From the NCBI GenBank assembly GCA_014898415.1, contig RCTD01000019.1, positions 744,001 to 808,000 on the forward strand: a stretch of DNA of 64,000 nt. Reading direction: 5' to 3'. A program made the translations under genes and the position numbers. Under the pieces are notes generated by a model. It did not search any database and was not told where the DNA came from. It saw nothing but the letters and a program-made list of their open reading frames with translations. Positions 48,891 to 60,641 of this stretch are shown in pieces. Origin of the DNA: Stromatinia cepivora. Taxonomy: Eukaryota; Ascomycota; Leotiomycetes; Helotiales; Sclerotiniaceae. The stretch's first letter is position 1. The number at the start of each line of letters is the position of its first letter.

Positions 48891-51800
48891 ATGGCCGACG
48901 CTCCTCCTCCGGCCGGGCATGGCCAATTGCTAGCTCTAACTGAACTAAAGAAGTTTTGGCGAGACAAATTCAGAAGTGGTTTCAAGTGGCTGCAAAAGCA
49001 TCTCCTATTGCTATTTGCCGCTGGGGCATCTGCCATATATCGGGAGTGGCTCACTTCACCACTCAATGCTCTGTTGCGATGGGCCGGCGGAATAATATTT
49101 TATCATCAAGCCTACTGGCTGGCCAACATTCGCCCATTTAAAGAAATACAGAAATGTAGCTCAACATTGGAGGACGCAAAGGGTTGGGGACCGGGGTATG
49201 ATTTTCGGGAGATAAGTAATGATAAATGGTGGTTATATATGGCCTGCCTAGGAAATGAAGATGGTTGGTCAATGGGCGCCTGGGATGGTGTCGTGAGTAA
49301 ACCCAATCCTTGATAACTTGAGAATACTAAAATTCAAAGGACGTTTTTTACCAGTCAATCATTAGAATATCCAGGATTTCCATACCAAATTGGTACATGC
49401 TACAGTTGGTACTAGTGTTGGTAATTGTTAGTTGAGGAACATTTTCCCTGATTATCATATTATTATCGTCTAATATGGTGTCTATAGGTAATCAACATAG
49501 TTTGTGGGTTTTTATACATACTACTTGTAAGTAATGATATCCATCCTTCGTTATCCTATCTGAAACTTACAATATTGAAAAGTTTGGACAAGAAATCTCT
49601 CAATGGATGCTGCACCCAATGGTATTTTCCGCGGGTGCGCTCATCAACAACCTTCTTTATGCAGTTCTCCCCTTTTGTATTGACCCAATTGTCTCATTAC
49701 TCAAATTCGCAGCAAACTCAATATTAAGCGTTTGCTTGATTGCTATTGGCTACATCAACTTTTTTCCGTCGATTTTGTGGTATGGGTTCCAATTTGGCCT
49801 TCCGACTTTCTATATATGCTATGTCCTAGAGTGGATACCATTACGTGCTGCATCAATATTTATTAAGCGCCGGGACAGGTTGGCTGCTGTTGGACGTGAT
49901 TGGGAAGACAATCGAAATCAACAAGATAAAGAGGAGTTGGAACTTATTTGGCCCTGGCGAGCAGGAAGAGTCAAATATACTTGTTTCAGACTTGCACAAA
50001 TAATTGTCCGAATTTTGAATCTTATAACTATAGTTTTAGACGAGTGCCATTTTCTTTGGATGTTTGGTAGGAACTGCTGGAATTTTCCACAGCAAGTCGC
50101 CGATCTTACACAGCGCGAAGCTGCTTTTGAACTGCAAATAACTGTTCTTGAACGGCGACTAACTACTGCTAAGGAGGGCGAAAACAATTACCGGAGGAAA
50201 TTTGTGCGGCTGCTGGGATTGAGAATTGATTGCATAAATGTACATCACGATTTCAATGATCAAGATGAGGTCCTACGGAGAATACGTGAATTAGAGCAAC
50301 AAAGAGACGACAGACAGGTGGAATACGACGAACTATCGGCAAAATACACAGCGCAGCGCCAAGCTTCAAGTGCGTTGACCTTGGCCGGTGGCCCAGCGAG
50401 ATCGATGGAAAAATTGCTTGATGCAGCTGTTCATACAAAGGATTTGCACCGTCAACAGATTCACACTCTGACCGCTTCAGTTGTTGAAGGCGGTGCTGAA
50501 ATTGCGATACTCAAAGATAAAGTCAAGACATTAGAACAGGACCTCGAAACTGTCAATGAAGGGAAAGCAACATTGTTGTGGCGATATATGGAGAAACAAA
50601 ATATTGAATTGAGGAAAAGGGCAGAAGAAGAAATCTGGGAACGAGACGTGAAAATTAAGCGGCTACGGGATTATCGTGACGATAATCCTGTAACATCATT
50701 AAGTTTGGATTCAAAAGGACAACAGATTTTGAGAAGACTGCGAGAGGAATTAATTGACGCGGAGGATAAACTTGCCCACTCCGAAATGATAATTGCGACA
50801 CTGAAGAACGATGAAGCTAAAATTGACGAAGTTAAGAAACAGATCAAGAGGGAAGCATTATACGGGGCATCGGAGCGAATGAGGGAACTGTACAAGAATG
50901 CAGCTGTTCAGGTTAATGAGTTATCTGAAAAGCTAAAGAGATTCGAATACCTTGCAGACCCAGAGCATGATATCGAGGCCGTTCAACGTAATTGTAACGA
51001 GGAAAAGGGGAAATTACGACACGAAATTGCGGATAAAACCTTGGAAATATCTACATTTAAAGCGCAAATTGACCATGCAATGGGTTCTTTGGACTGGACT
51101 AACAATAAGTTCGAGCCTCTGGACAAATACTGGGGTTTTGTGCCTGGAGCAAAAGAGGAGATAAGAAGTTTAGTAAATGCACTTCAGAGGCTTAATTCCC
51201 TCAATGTAGTTCGCCAAGGACCCGAAACAGTAGAACACCTGCATATTTTAGAAGATTTGACCCTTGAAAGAGATCGCGTGCTAGATCAAAGACAGGATCT
51301 GCGAGTGATGTGTGATGAGCTCTTGCATGAAAGACTCCGGAATGAAACGGAGTTGGAAATGCTAAGAGATCGAGTAGCTCGGAGGAACACACAGGTAACT
51401 AATCTGAAGACACGAAACACGGAACTCCAGGTTCAACTCATAGAAGCACAAGCGGCTGCACCTCCAGCTGGGTCACCGGATATTGCAGGAATAACAGCTC
51501 CTATAATAGAGATTTACAGAACAAATCTTTTAGCTCTAGAAATGGAGATTCGGAGGAGGGGTATAGAAATTCCAGAGGTCCTAGGGATTCCGGGTATTGA
51601 TGGTGTACCGAGAATAGAAAGAGAACCGGGAGAACTTTCTATATTAGGAATTTTCGAAGGGCATAGAAAAAGATTTGACGAACTATCAAGGCTAGTTAGA
51701 GGAAGTAAACCTTCCTGGCTAGGAGCGACAGATGATTGGGTTGATGATGATGCAAATAACAGTCCGGAGAATTTGGAAGCGCGCAGGCTTAACTGGATGT

Positions 51801-54397
51801 TAAGAATGAAAGACGTTTGGGACTACATTGGAACATTACATTACGACGCTATTCTTCTCGCCCGCGAACCCTGCACAAGAGCTGGAATAGTACCAGGTGT
51901 CGAATTACCCGAGAGGCCCCAGTCTCCGTCACTTCTACCTCCCAGAGATAGAGATCTATTTCCAGCACAATTTACACGCTATGAGTCCTTCGATATTCAG
52001 AGATGGAACATCTTTCCGCTGGATCATGAAGATATACCTTCTACGCTCAGTGTCGTGGATGCTATGCAACAATCCATTCAGGCACAACTACCAAACCATT
52101 TTGCAGAAGATGTTTCGTTCGGTGCATTTTTCAGTCGTTTGGTACGTGTGATTGGCGTGGGATTCATGGACGACCCGGTCAATGAGCGTGATGTAGCTGA
52201 AATCTTGTACAGGATTAACCATTCATTTGTTTTAAAAACTGTTACACAGTTTCCACGACAAAATGGAGGCTTCAGATATTTATCTCGAGAGATTATGTAT
52301 CCAGATACGTTGGACGTGCCTCCACCGAGGACGATAGTTGTATTGTATTTGTCTGGTAATCGCTGGCAAGGTATGAGCTTGAAGCCAGAGGCACATCCAC
52401 TCCCTGAGTCTGAGGCGGGGTCTGACGGTGGATCTGGTGAACGGACTCCTCTTCCAGATCCCTTTCCACCAGTATTGGTAGAATTCAACATAACAGAGTG
52501 GAAATTAGGTCACTTGCGTGACAGCTGGATGTCACCCGGAAATGTCACTATGCGTGAAAATTTGTCTTCGATTTGTGCAGTTGCACTATCCTTCCATTGG
52601 CAGTATCCAGGCATACTACTCCGTCATTTGAGTGGAGCCGCGGCCTATGAAAATCTGTATGAAAGATTTATCAGAGTGCATCCACATCATGAGGACTATT
52701 TGCCGGAGCATGTTCAAGTGGTATTGGAAGGTATACTAGGAAATCAAGATAACAGACCACACTACAGACTCGCAGTCATCAAGTGCTACGAAGTAGCTGC
52801 TGGAGATGTAAGATATTACGCCAGTAATCTGGGTGGTGAGTCACAGAGTCCCGTGCTTTATGTATTCCGTGAGCCGGATGGTAGATGGCATGCAATGCGG
52901 AGGAGGCGGGATGGTGATTCTGAAGATATGATTGCGGATTTAGACTGGATTCAGGATTTTCATCAACCATCTCCAGCTCATTCCCCAGCCAATCCACCAG
53001 CCAATCTACCAGCCAATCCACCAGCCAATCCACCAGCCAATCCACCAGCCAATCCACCAGCCAATCCACCAGCCCATTCCCAACCCGTCCCCCCAGCCCA
53101 CGTACCACCCGCTGATCCTGTACCCGCTGTTATTTTGCAAAGGGATGAAAATTATGGAAGAAATGTCATCAGAGCTCCATTTAACAGGGATGGCTGGAAT
53201 TTTGAGGTCAATATACCTCATCTAAACGAAGGTCTGACAAAGCGTCACTCGGACTGGATACATGACTGCGCCCCACGAGCATTGTATTATTCAATGGAAA
53301 ATCAACTCAATATTGGGAATTTAGATTTGGAAGAAGTATTTCAAGCATTTGAAGATGTTTTTCCCCGTCACTACAATGCCTGGGAAGAAGAAGAGGTTGC
53401 TAGAGTGTTAGGATGGCACCCACGATTGGGAAGATTTACACTTGGTATCGTCCATGGTTTTGTTTATGGTGAGGATACAATCATTATTGATACTTGGTCA
53501 CAACCGGAAGGCTATGATCCTGCAAATAACGACATATTGTATGTTGCCTCAATTAGAGATGTGCGATTCCCACCCGTAGCAGGTCGATCGGATCATAGAA
53601 ATCACTGGGCAGGTATGAGCTATCGGACAGGTGAGGCAATACCGCAACCTCCATTACATACGATTCGACCAATCGTACCTCCTCCAAAGCCTCCGAGATC
53701 AGTATTTAGGTCCTTGCTAGACGCAGAGGCCAGCGTACAAAAGAATAAGAATGATTCTGTACCCAAAATTATTACATCTGCTTGGTCTAATTTTGATACT
53801 ACGGAGAGTTTTGTATCTAGGTCTGGTCAGAAATGGGAACCACCTCAAACTCCTGTAGCTGGACCGAATTTCCAACTGGGGCGACAATTTGGTACTGCGA
53901 TGCCACCGCTACCACCATTAGGGTTGAATCCCGCTGCAGCTGCGTTTCAATGGGGGCAACCAGTCGCTAATACCACACAGCAACCACAGCAACGACAAAA
54001 TCAAACAGGCTTCGGCACGAATACGGTCAATCTTAACGAGCAGCTTGATATTGCACGTCAACTTCGAGAGGAACAGGGTCGTGGTGGTGGCAAAGAGTCG
54101 GGGAGGGGTATGCAGCCAAGGGATACTAGGGGAGAGAGGCCGCATGGAATTGAGAAGGGGAGGGGAATGGGAAGGGGAAGAGGGAGGGGCAGAGGAAGGG
54201 GGACTGGAGAGGATGCGGGAGAGGGAGAAGGGAGAGGGAGGGGCAGAGGAAGGGGCAGAGGAATGGAAAATGAGAGGAGAGGTGGTGGTGGTGGCGGGCC
54301 TAGTGGAGGAGGAGGGGGAGGAGGAGGAGGAGGTGGTGGTGGTGGTGGCAGCGGCCATAATGAAAATGAAGAACCGGGGTGGGAGGAGGAGCTTTGA
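48891..54397 (+). CDS. 1,778-residue membrane/coiled-coil protein with triplicated modules
   Basis: Exons 48891-49292, 49340-49420, 49488-49526 and 49583-54397, all phase 0, give 1,778 residues. Hydrophobic segments fill residues about 30-80 and 135-260 (MLQLVLVLVINIVCGFLYILL; SLLKFAANSILSVCLIAIGY), so the N terminus is multi-pass. A long coiled coil covers about 346-806 (ELEQQRDDRQVEYDELSAK). Three related modules of 120-130 residues follow, at about 988-1107, 1164-1284 and 1395-1523. Each ends with a strand like LYLSGNRWQGMS, LYVFREPDGRWHAM or DHRNHWAGMSYR. Only the third has Cys 1403 (HDCAPRALYYS) plus His 1515 (NHWAGM), resembling a papain/OTU-type Cys-His pair; this is inference. A PANP-repeat linker (about 1305-1350) precedes module 3, and the tail is RGG and polyglycine. 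No known family recognised. Confidence 0.75.
52975..53098 (+). repeat. 12-bp coding minisatellite (CCAGCCAATCCA)
   Basis: About nine near-perfect copies of CCAGCCAATCCA, encoding PANP, lie inside the large gene between modules 2 and 3. The period is a multiple of three so length change keeps frame. One copy reads CCAGCCAATCTA and the edges have CCCATT variants. It probably forms an extended linker. Confidence 0.9.
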
Positions 54398-55664
54398 GAT
54401 GAGAATTATTAGCATATGGGTATGATGGAGCTGGAAATTTAGACGTTTGTTAAAGCAGGATTGTTTTGAGTATGGTTAGTAGTTCTTGTTGTACTACTTG
54501 AACGAAGATAGGATTGGGCTAGGCGAGATAAAAATCCCGAGGGGTAGTTGGACGGATCTCTAGGATAATCGAGTGCCTACTGAAGGAAAAGTTTCAATAA
54601 TTGCGTTTTGCTTTGTCCTTATTGAATCATTACTATTAATTAAGCAATGATGATTGTGTACGAGAAGCGCAGTGAGGAGGAATTTTTCTAGCGGGGAATG
54701 TGAGACTATTTTTGTGGAATTTCTTCTCAGACTAAAAGAATTGTAGATATTTTGAAGATATTGAGTTTTCTAAGTGGATTGAGTCAAGAGTGAGTCATGT
54801 ATAGTATACTACTCAAGATCTTTCGTTAATACATTCGGACTCTATGATTTTCAAAAGATTATCGACTCTGTATAAGAGCCTATTAGACACTTGCAAAGTT
54901 GGGATTAGTCTATGGTATCAATATATAAACGAATCGGCCTTGTAATGATGAAAGAATTGATCTTTGCATCATTATAGATGGAGTGGGAGAATTTTCGCGT
55001 TGATAGATCAACTTTGGAGTGACAAACGTGATATGATTATTCCCAATTAAACTGTTCTTATGATTCCTGTTCCACTAATTTCTCTTAGTCAATTCTGGGG
55101 TTTGGTATTTCCTCGAGCATTTATTGACTTTTCTTTTTATGTGGTTATTTGTTCAGCTCCCAAACTGCCTCTCACAACAGATGACACAATGACTAAGGTA
55201 TGGCTCTAAAAGTATACAGATATGAAAGTCTCGATGTAAATTCGGTTTCAGCTTACAGGGGCTTTGATACTCAAGCGAGTCCAGCCTAAAACCCACATTC
55301 CTCCTTTAACCTACCCCGCATTTTCCCATGCAGTCGATGGAAGAAAAGCTCCTGACCAATCAAAAACATCAATTGAAAATCTATACGTCAACTAAACAAG
55401 ACTGTTCAGACTTCACATCAATATCTATGATTTCTTCGATACTGTAACGCACATTCATTTATGTTGCACTACATTGATCTCTACTTCTACGTCACCTCTC
55501 AATGAATGAGAGTATTGCAATTAGAAATCCATACGTAACTAACCTTATTCGTGACAACCCCCCTTACTTCCTTGTATCTAATAACAACCCCAATACTTAA
55601 ACCATTCATTCTCTCTCAACTTACTCATATTCTTCCCACTATCCACCTCTTAGTACCTACACAA
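54398..55664. other. Long spacer
   Basis: No supported gene over 1.2 kb. An in-frame upstream extension of the next gene reaches 55551 but starts without an ATG and is Leu/Thr-rich, so it is not favoured. Confidence 0.4.
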
Positions 55665-56401
55665 ATGACCATTCTCACAAGAGCAATTGACTCTTCAGCA
55701 CGTTCAAATATAATATTTTCTTCAATTAAACGAAATAGTATCGTAACACGCGCAACCATGACTACCATCACCGACGCAATTCTCAAAGACCATCAAGAGA
55801 TCAAAGAATACGCTGATAAGGTCCGTCAAGCTACGGATGATGATACTCGAGCACGCTGGCAAAACCAATTTACATGGGAATTGGCCCGTCATTCTGTCGG
55901 AGAGGAATTGGTAGTTTATCCTGCTTTTGCAAAGTATCTTGGTATGCAAGGTCAAAAGATGGCTGATACCGATCGTGCGGAACATCAAACTGTATGTTAA
56001 ATTATTTCTTTTCAAGCGAAGTAATTGTGAAACAATAACTAATAACATAATCATAGGTCAAAGAAGCGCTCTACAAATTCCAAAATCTCAAACCCTCCGA
56101 CGCAGACCTAATTCCCACACTTGACGACCTCATGAAAAATCTCAATGAACACATTAAAGGCGAAGAAGCCGATGATCTTCCCGCCCTCGAATCAGCTCTT
56201 GAATCTCATGAATCCGAAGCTATGGCTAAGTCATTTGGTCGCACCAAGGCTTTTGTTCCTAGCCGTAGTCATCCTAATGCCCCGAGCAAACCACCTTTTG
56301 AGACGGTTGTTGGATTTTTGACGGCTCCGATTGATCACTTGGGAGATATGTTGAGGAAATTTCCAGATAAGACTATTAGTCCTAATCCTAGCACGAAGTG
56401 A
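55665..56401 (+). CDS. Hemerythrin-like HHE domain protein
   Basis: Exons 55665-55991 and 56057-56401 (GTATGT donor, CATAG acceptor, phase 0) give 223 residues from the first ATG, or 192 from ATG 55758. The HHE core is present: ILKDHQEIKEYAD (first His), ARHSVGEELVVYPAF (H...E), DRAEHQTVKEALY (H), and LNEHIKGEEADDLP (H...E), the ligand spacing of a hemerythrin-like four-helix diiron bundle. The longer form adds an Arg/Ser/Ile-rich, acid-free leader (TRAIDSSARSNIIFSSIKRNS) suitable as a mitochondrial presequence, while ACCATGACT at the shorter start has better context; both may be used. The C-terminal part is a fungal extension. Expected roles are O2, NO or iron handling; neighbouring catalase is suggestive only. 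Confidence 0.88.
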
Positions 56402-57128
56402 GGGAAGGTGATGGTGAGGGGTGTGGAGTGCTTTGGGGGGTTAATGGATGTAGTTGGGTGTTTGTTTACTAGTTAACGATCAATTTGAGCCATAACATGG
56501 TACATGAATTTTGGATTTTTTCCGTTTACTTTCATTGCTGGAAAACGAAAATCCCATTTATGAATATCAGGGCACTCGGCATTAGGCCTATAATTGCGCA
56601 ATTGAAATAACTGCATTACTCACGAGTTTTGATTATTAGATTTACAGTCATATAGTGACATCAAAGAGGGACAATACGAGAGAGTCCATAATTTACATAC
56701 TGCGCAGATTCAGTTTCTAACAAATAGTTTTGTGTTTCATAGGAATCTTCACCCGAAGCCACAAATTGGTCCAACTCCTTCATCTTGGCGGAAATGCGGA
56801 GAAGACAAATGACGATCCAATAAAAGGACCTGTGATATATTGAGCGGAGGTTACTCCGGTCAAAGAATACCTTGAATCTAGACTACAAACCATGATGAAA
56901 CGTGGCTTGCAGCTGTGATGGTAATCATAACTTCGATATACGGCAGATTGGCATAGGAAACTTTTGCTTTCATCACGTACGTCATTTTGATATGAACCAT
57001 TGTAACAGCTTGCTTTAGATTCATCCCTTTCCTCTTGAAGGAGCAATTGAAGCTCTCTTTTTCTACACAAAAAGTAAACCCTTCGCAAGAACAAACAATA
57101 CAACACCAACATCAAAAGAAATAGGTAG
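56402..57128. other. Spacer between HHE and catalase genes
   Basis: No supported gene. A minus-strand frame (56780-57115) has no motif and overlaps the probable catalase promoter. Confidence 0.4.
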
Positions 57129-59114
57129 ATGGATGCAATGACTCAAAACGTTCACCCGCTCCAAGCAATCCAATCCGCCATCGGCAGCGCAGGCGCCGAC
57201 CCTCGTCCACTTCAACGACGAGCCCTCTTCAACAATGCCAATGATGGCCCTGCATCAATAATTTCCAAAGTAGCAGGCGTACAAAGCGAAGGTATGCGTG
57301 AGGATAACGGTCCTTACTTCACCAACAATGAAGGAATTCCGTTTCCAGATCCTGCGCATAGTAAGACTGTAGGAGGTTTGCCTGTAGCTAGTGATATTTT
57401 CTTGTTTCAAAAGCAGCAGCATTTTAATCGAAGCAAAAATCTTGAGAGTTAGTTGTGGTGTATCGTGGATAAATTGAAGCATGTATTGATATGGAATAGG
57501 AATGGTTCATCCTTGTGGCAGTGGAGCTTTTGGTTATTTTGAGACGACAGCAGATGTATCAGATTTGACAAAGGTAGGCCTTCAAATGTTTTACCATTTT
57601 TGGATATAGCATACTTATGTTTTGAAAGGCAAACTTCCTCAGTGGTAAGGGCGTGAAAACTCCAGTTTTCGTACGTTTCTCCACTGTCACGGTTGGACGC
57701 GAGTTTCCAGACCTAGCACGCAATCCACGTGGTTTCGCTATCAAATTTTATACCGGAGAAGGAAACTATGATATTGTCGGACTTAACTTTGTATGCCATT
57801 CACTCCATTTGAAAGAATCTCTCTAACTCTCTGACAGCCCGTCTTCTTCTGTCGAGATCCCATCCAAGGTCCAGATGTCATTCGTTCACAAAATCGCAAC
57901 CCCAAGAACTTCCTACTTGATTATAATTCTCTGTTTGATCTCCTAGCTCTCACCCCAGAGGCCAATCATGCAGGAATGATGTTCTTTAGCGATCATGGAA
58001 CTCCAAAAGGATGGCGTTTTAACCATGGTTATGGCTGTCATACATTTAAGTGGGTGAACAAAGAAGAAAAGTTTGTTTACATCAAATATCATTTCATTGC
58101 CAAACATGGTCAGAAACAATTCACGGCATCAGAAGCCACCACACTTAGTGGAGTGGATCCTGATTATTCTAAGCGTGATCTCTGGGATGTATTGGAAAAG
58201 GGAGAAGAAGTTGAGTGGACGGCCAAAGTACAGATCATGCAACCGAATGAGGCCGATGCAACTACTCTTGGTTTTGATCCATTCGATGTTACAAAAGTCT
58301 GGCCAAGAGATAAATTCCCGGTAAGTTAGTCCAAAATAGTTTACTTGACCATGACTTGCTGACCCAGAGATAGATGCACGAATTTGGAAAGCTCGTTCTC
58401 AACAAGAACCCAGAAAACTTTCATCGTGATGTTGAACAAGCCGCATTCTCTCCTGGAAGTATGGTACCCGGTATTGAAGATAGTCCAGATCCTCTATTAC
58501 AATTCCGTATGTTTTTCTATCGCGATGTACAATACCATCGAATCGGCGTGAATCTGCACCAAGTTCCAGTGAACTGTCCATTTATGGCCAGTTCATACAG
58601 TTCACTCAATTTTGATGGACCGATGCGAACTGATGCCAACCATGCTGGAAACCCACAATATGTGCCCAACTCATTCAAGCACAAATTCCGTCCCGATGTA
58701 GTTGAAGCTCCTTATGCTGTGGCAGATAATGTTGTATCTCGAAAGAGTCATTTCTACCATGAGGGTAAGCTCTCAGATTACGACCAAGCGAGAGAATTAT
58801 ACAAGCGAGTAATGTCCGAGACACAAAGAGATCATTTACATCAGAATACCGCAAACTTGTTGCGTTTCGTTGACGCAAAGGTTATTAAGGTGGGTTATCT
58901 TGCCCAGCTTTGGAATATCGATCCCCAATATGCCAAAGCAATCTATGAGTTACTTCCAGAAGCATCAAAGACGGGTTCAGAGGGTTTCGAGTTTGTAGAA
59001 GTTCAGAATAAGGCAAAGGGGGCCGAGTTAGCAGGGAAGGAGGAGAAGTTTAGGCCTAATGATGCGTCTGAGAGATTGGTGGGATTTAATCCGGGAGATA
59101 TCTATAATATTTGA
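57129..59114 (+). CDS. Monofunctional heme catalase, divergent
   Basis: Exons 57129-57447, 57500-57573, 57629-57790, 57838-58320 and 58374-59114 give 592 residues. The start is [19 protein letters not shown]. The distal site is [18 protein letters not shown], in which the catalytic His is kept although the usual HAKGAGA is altered. [28 protein letters not shown] keeps the Asn-bearing heme-pocket strand. [22 protein letters not shown] has His where catalases normally have Arg (SDRGTP). The proximal Tyr lies in [17 protein letters not shown]. An extended C terminus (about residues 480-592) lacks a flavodoxin-like domain and has no obvious SKL peroxisome signal (ends IYNI). It should degrade hydrogen peroxide; the altered residues may change activity. 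Confidence 0.9.
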
Positions 59115-60641
59115 GTGAACTATGCGGAGTTGATGAATTCGTTTGTGGGCGCAATCATTCAAGGAATCGTTTGCTTTGGCTTTGTGCGATTTAAGGGAAT
59201 AGGAAATCGGTCTTCATCCAGAATATAAGCCAGGTCAGATAGTAGAATGGAAAAACAATTGAATTGATGTCATACCAAGGAAATTTGTGTTGTCTTGCTG
59301 TCATGGTACTCAATGTGAAAAAGAGAACCCTATCATGCGACTGAGTCAGCCGATGATGTTGGTGGAGCGGGATGCATCAGCTTGCCTTTGATCTGAGATA
59401 AAGTTTTTCGGACACCGTGATGATTTTTGTCATCGGAATTGGTATCCTTTTGAGAATCTCCGTTCTTGTAACCACTTGCTTCAGATTCAGAGGTCCGAGG
59501 ATCACGACGGGGCTTAAAAGGGTCGGAATCAATCGAGGTGCTCTGAAGGGTTCTAGAGCTGATATCTGTACGATGGTGTCTATGACTTGGTTTTGGAGAT
59601 AGAAATCGACGTCTGCTAGATGTAGAGCTGGGTATGGGTACTGGAATACACTCGACAGCCTGTGGTGGAAGAGGTTGGCAATTCACCATGGCTGGAATGA
59701 CTTGAGGATATTGAGGTACTGTGACTATTTATGGAACATTTTTAGGCTGTATCGCCTGATTTTCAGTTGGAAGAGCTCCGGCGATCAAGTTTAACGGCTC
59801 CGCTGCAGTTGACGAGTAAGATGAAACTCGTCGCACTCCATCTCCACAAATTCGTGTAGATGGCTCCATGTACTCGTTCATCATCGGCTCGACCACCGCA
59901 CTATCCGTTCTCTTGACCGGGGGGTGAGTAATCTCCAACAGGCTCATTTATATTCCTCGAGCGCCTCTGATCATAGTAATGATGTCCTTTGTGCCAAGAG
60001 CTTTTTGGGATATTAAATTAGGACGTTTATGATGGCGACGGCGATGTTGATAGTAATGATGATAGTGTAGATGTTCTGAGAGTACACTTATGATCTTCAG
60101 AGTAGGTATAGATTCAACCGAATTATCGTATTCTACTTTTTGAATATTCTCGCCAGGTTGCACTCTCAAAATCGTTAAATTGCTAGGTAATACTCCCCTA
60201 CGCTGGAAGGACAGACCTGTTTCAGCTTATTGGATGGTTCTGAAAACACCAGATGCATGAGCGGCTTTAAATCGATCAGTAAGGTTTGGTATAATAGTGT
60301 AGAGAGATATTTTACTTACGAATAATTGGCTCGAATAATAAATAGATTTTATGATGACCTCCATGTAACAACTGTAAAAGACGTAATGAAGCTTTCGATG
60401 CCATCCTATTCCAATGCTGATTGCTCACATCCATCTGCCTAAGACGATTTATAACTCGTTTGTTCGATGGCATTATTTCCCAGAGGAAAAAACTCTCAGA
60501 GTTATGTCTAAGGTTGACATTTCTGAATTTTAATGTTCTGTTGGTGGAATGAGGTTCATTTTTGGTATTGGATTTACTGTGCTTCGAATTCCAATCCAGG
60601 GATCTTTCGACCCGGATATGTATGCACTTATTCTCTACCAA
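59115..60641 (-). pseudogene. Broken His/Arg/Ser-rich gene of unknown family
   Basis: On the minus strand, one frame runs from about 60169 down to 59333 with stops only at 59948 and 59729: RVQPGENIQKVEYDNSVESIPTLKIISVLSEHL, then a His/Arg-rich run, MSLLEITHPPVKRTDSAVVEP, and PLPPQAVECIPVPIPSSTSSRRRF to SSADSVA. The two stops are TAA and could derive from CAA. Upstream, 60641-60312 is an open frame (MVENKCIHIRVERSLDW start) ending near a GTAAGT donor; the joining acceptor is uncertain and a further TAA follows it. Low-complexity His/Arg and Ser/Pro content hints at a disordered nuclear or signalling protein. No family recognised. 59115-59332 holds no gene. Confidence 0.45.

Noticed and set aside
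52779..53221. Minus-strand frames with tandem DWLV or GWWI repeats
   Set aside because: Antisense readings of the 12-bp coding minisatellite in the large plus-strand gene.
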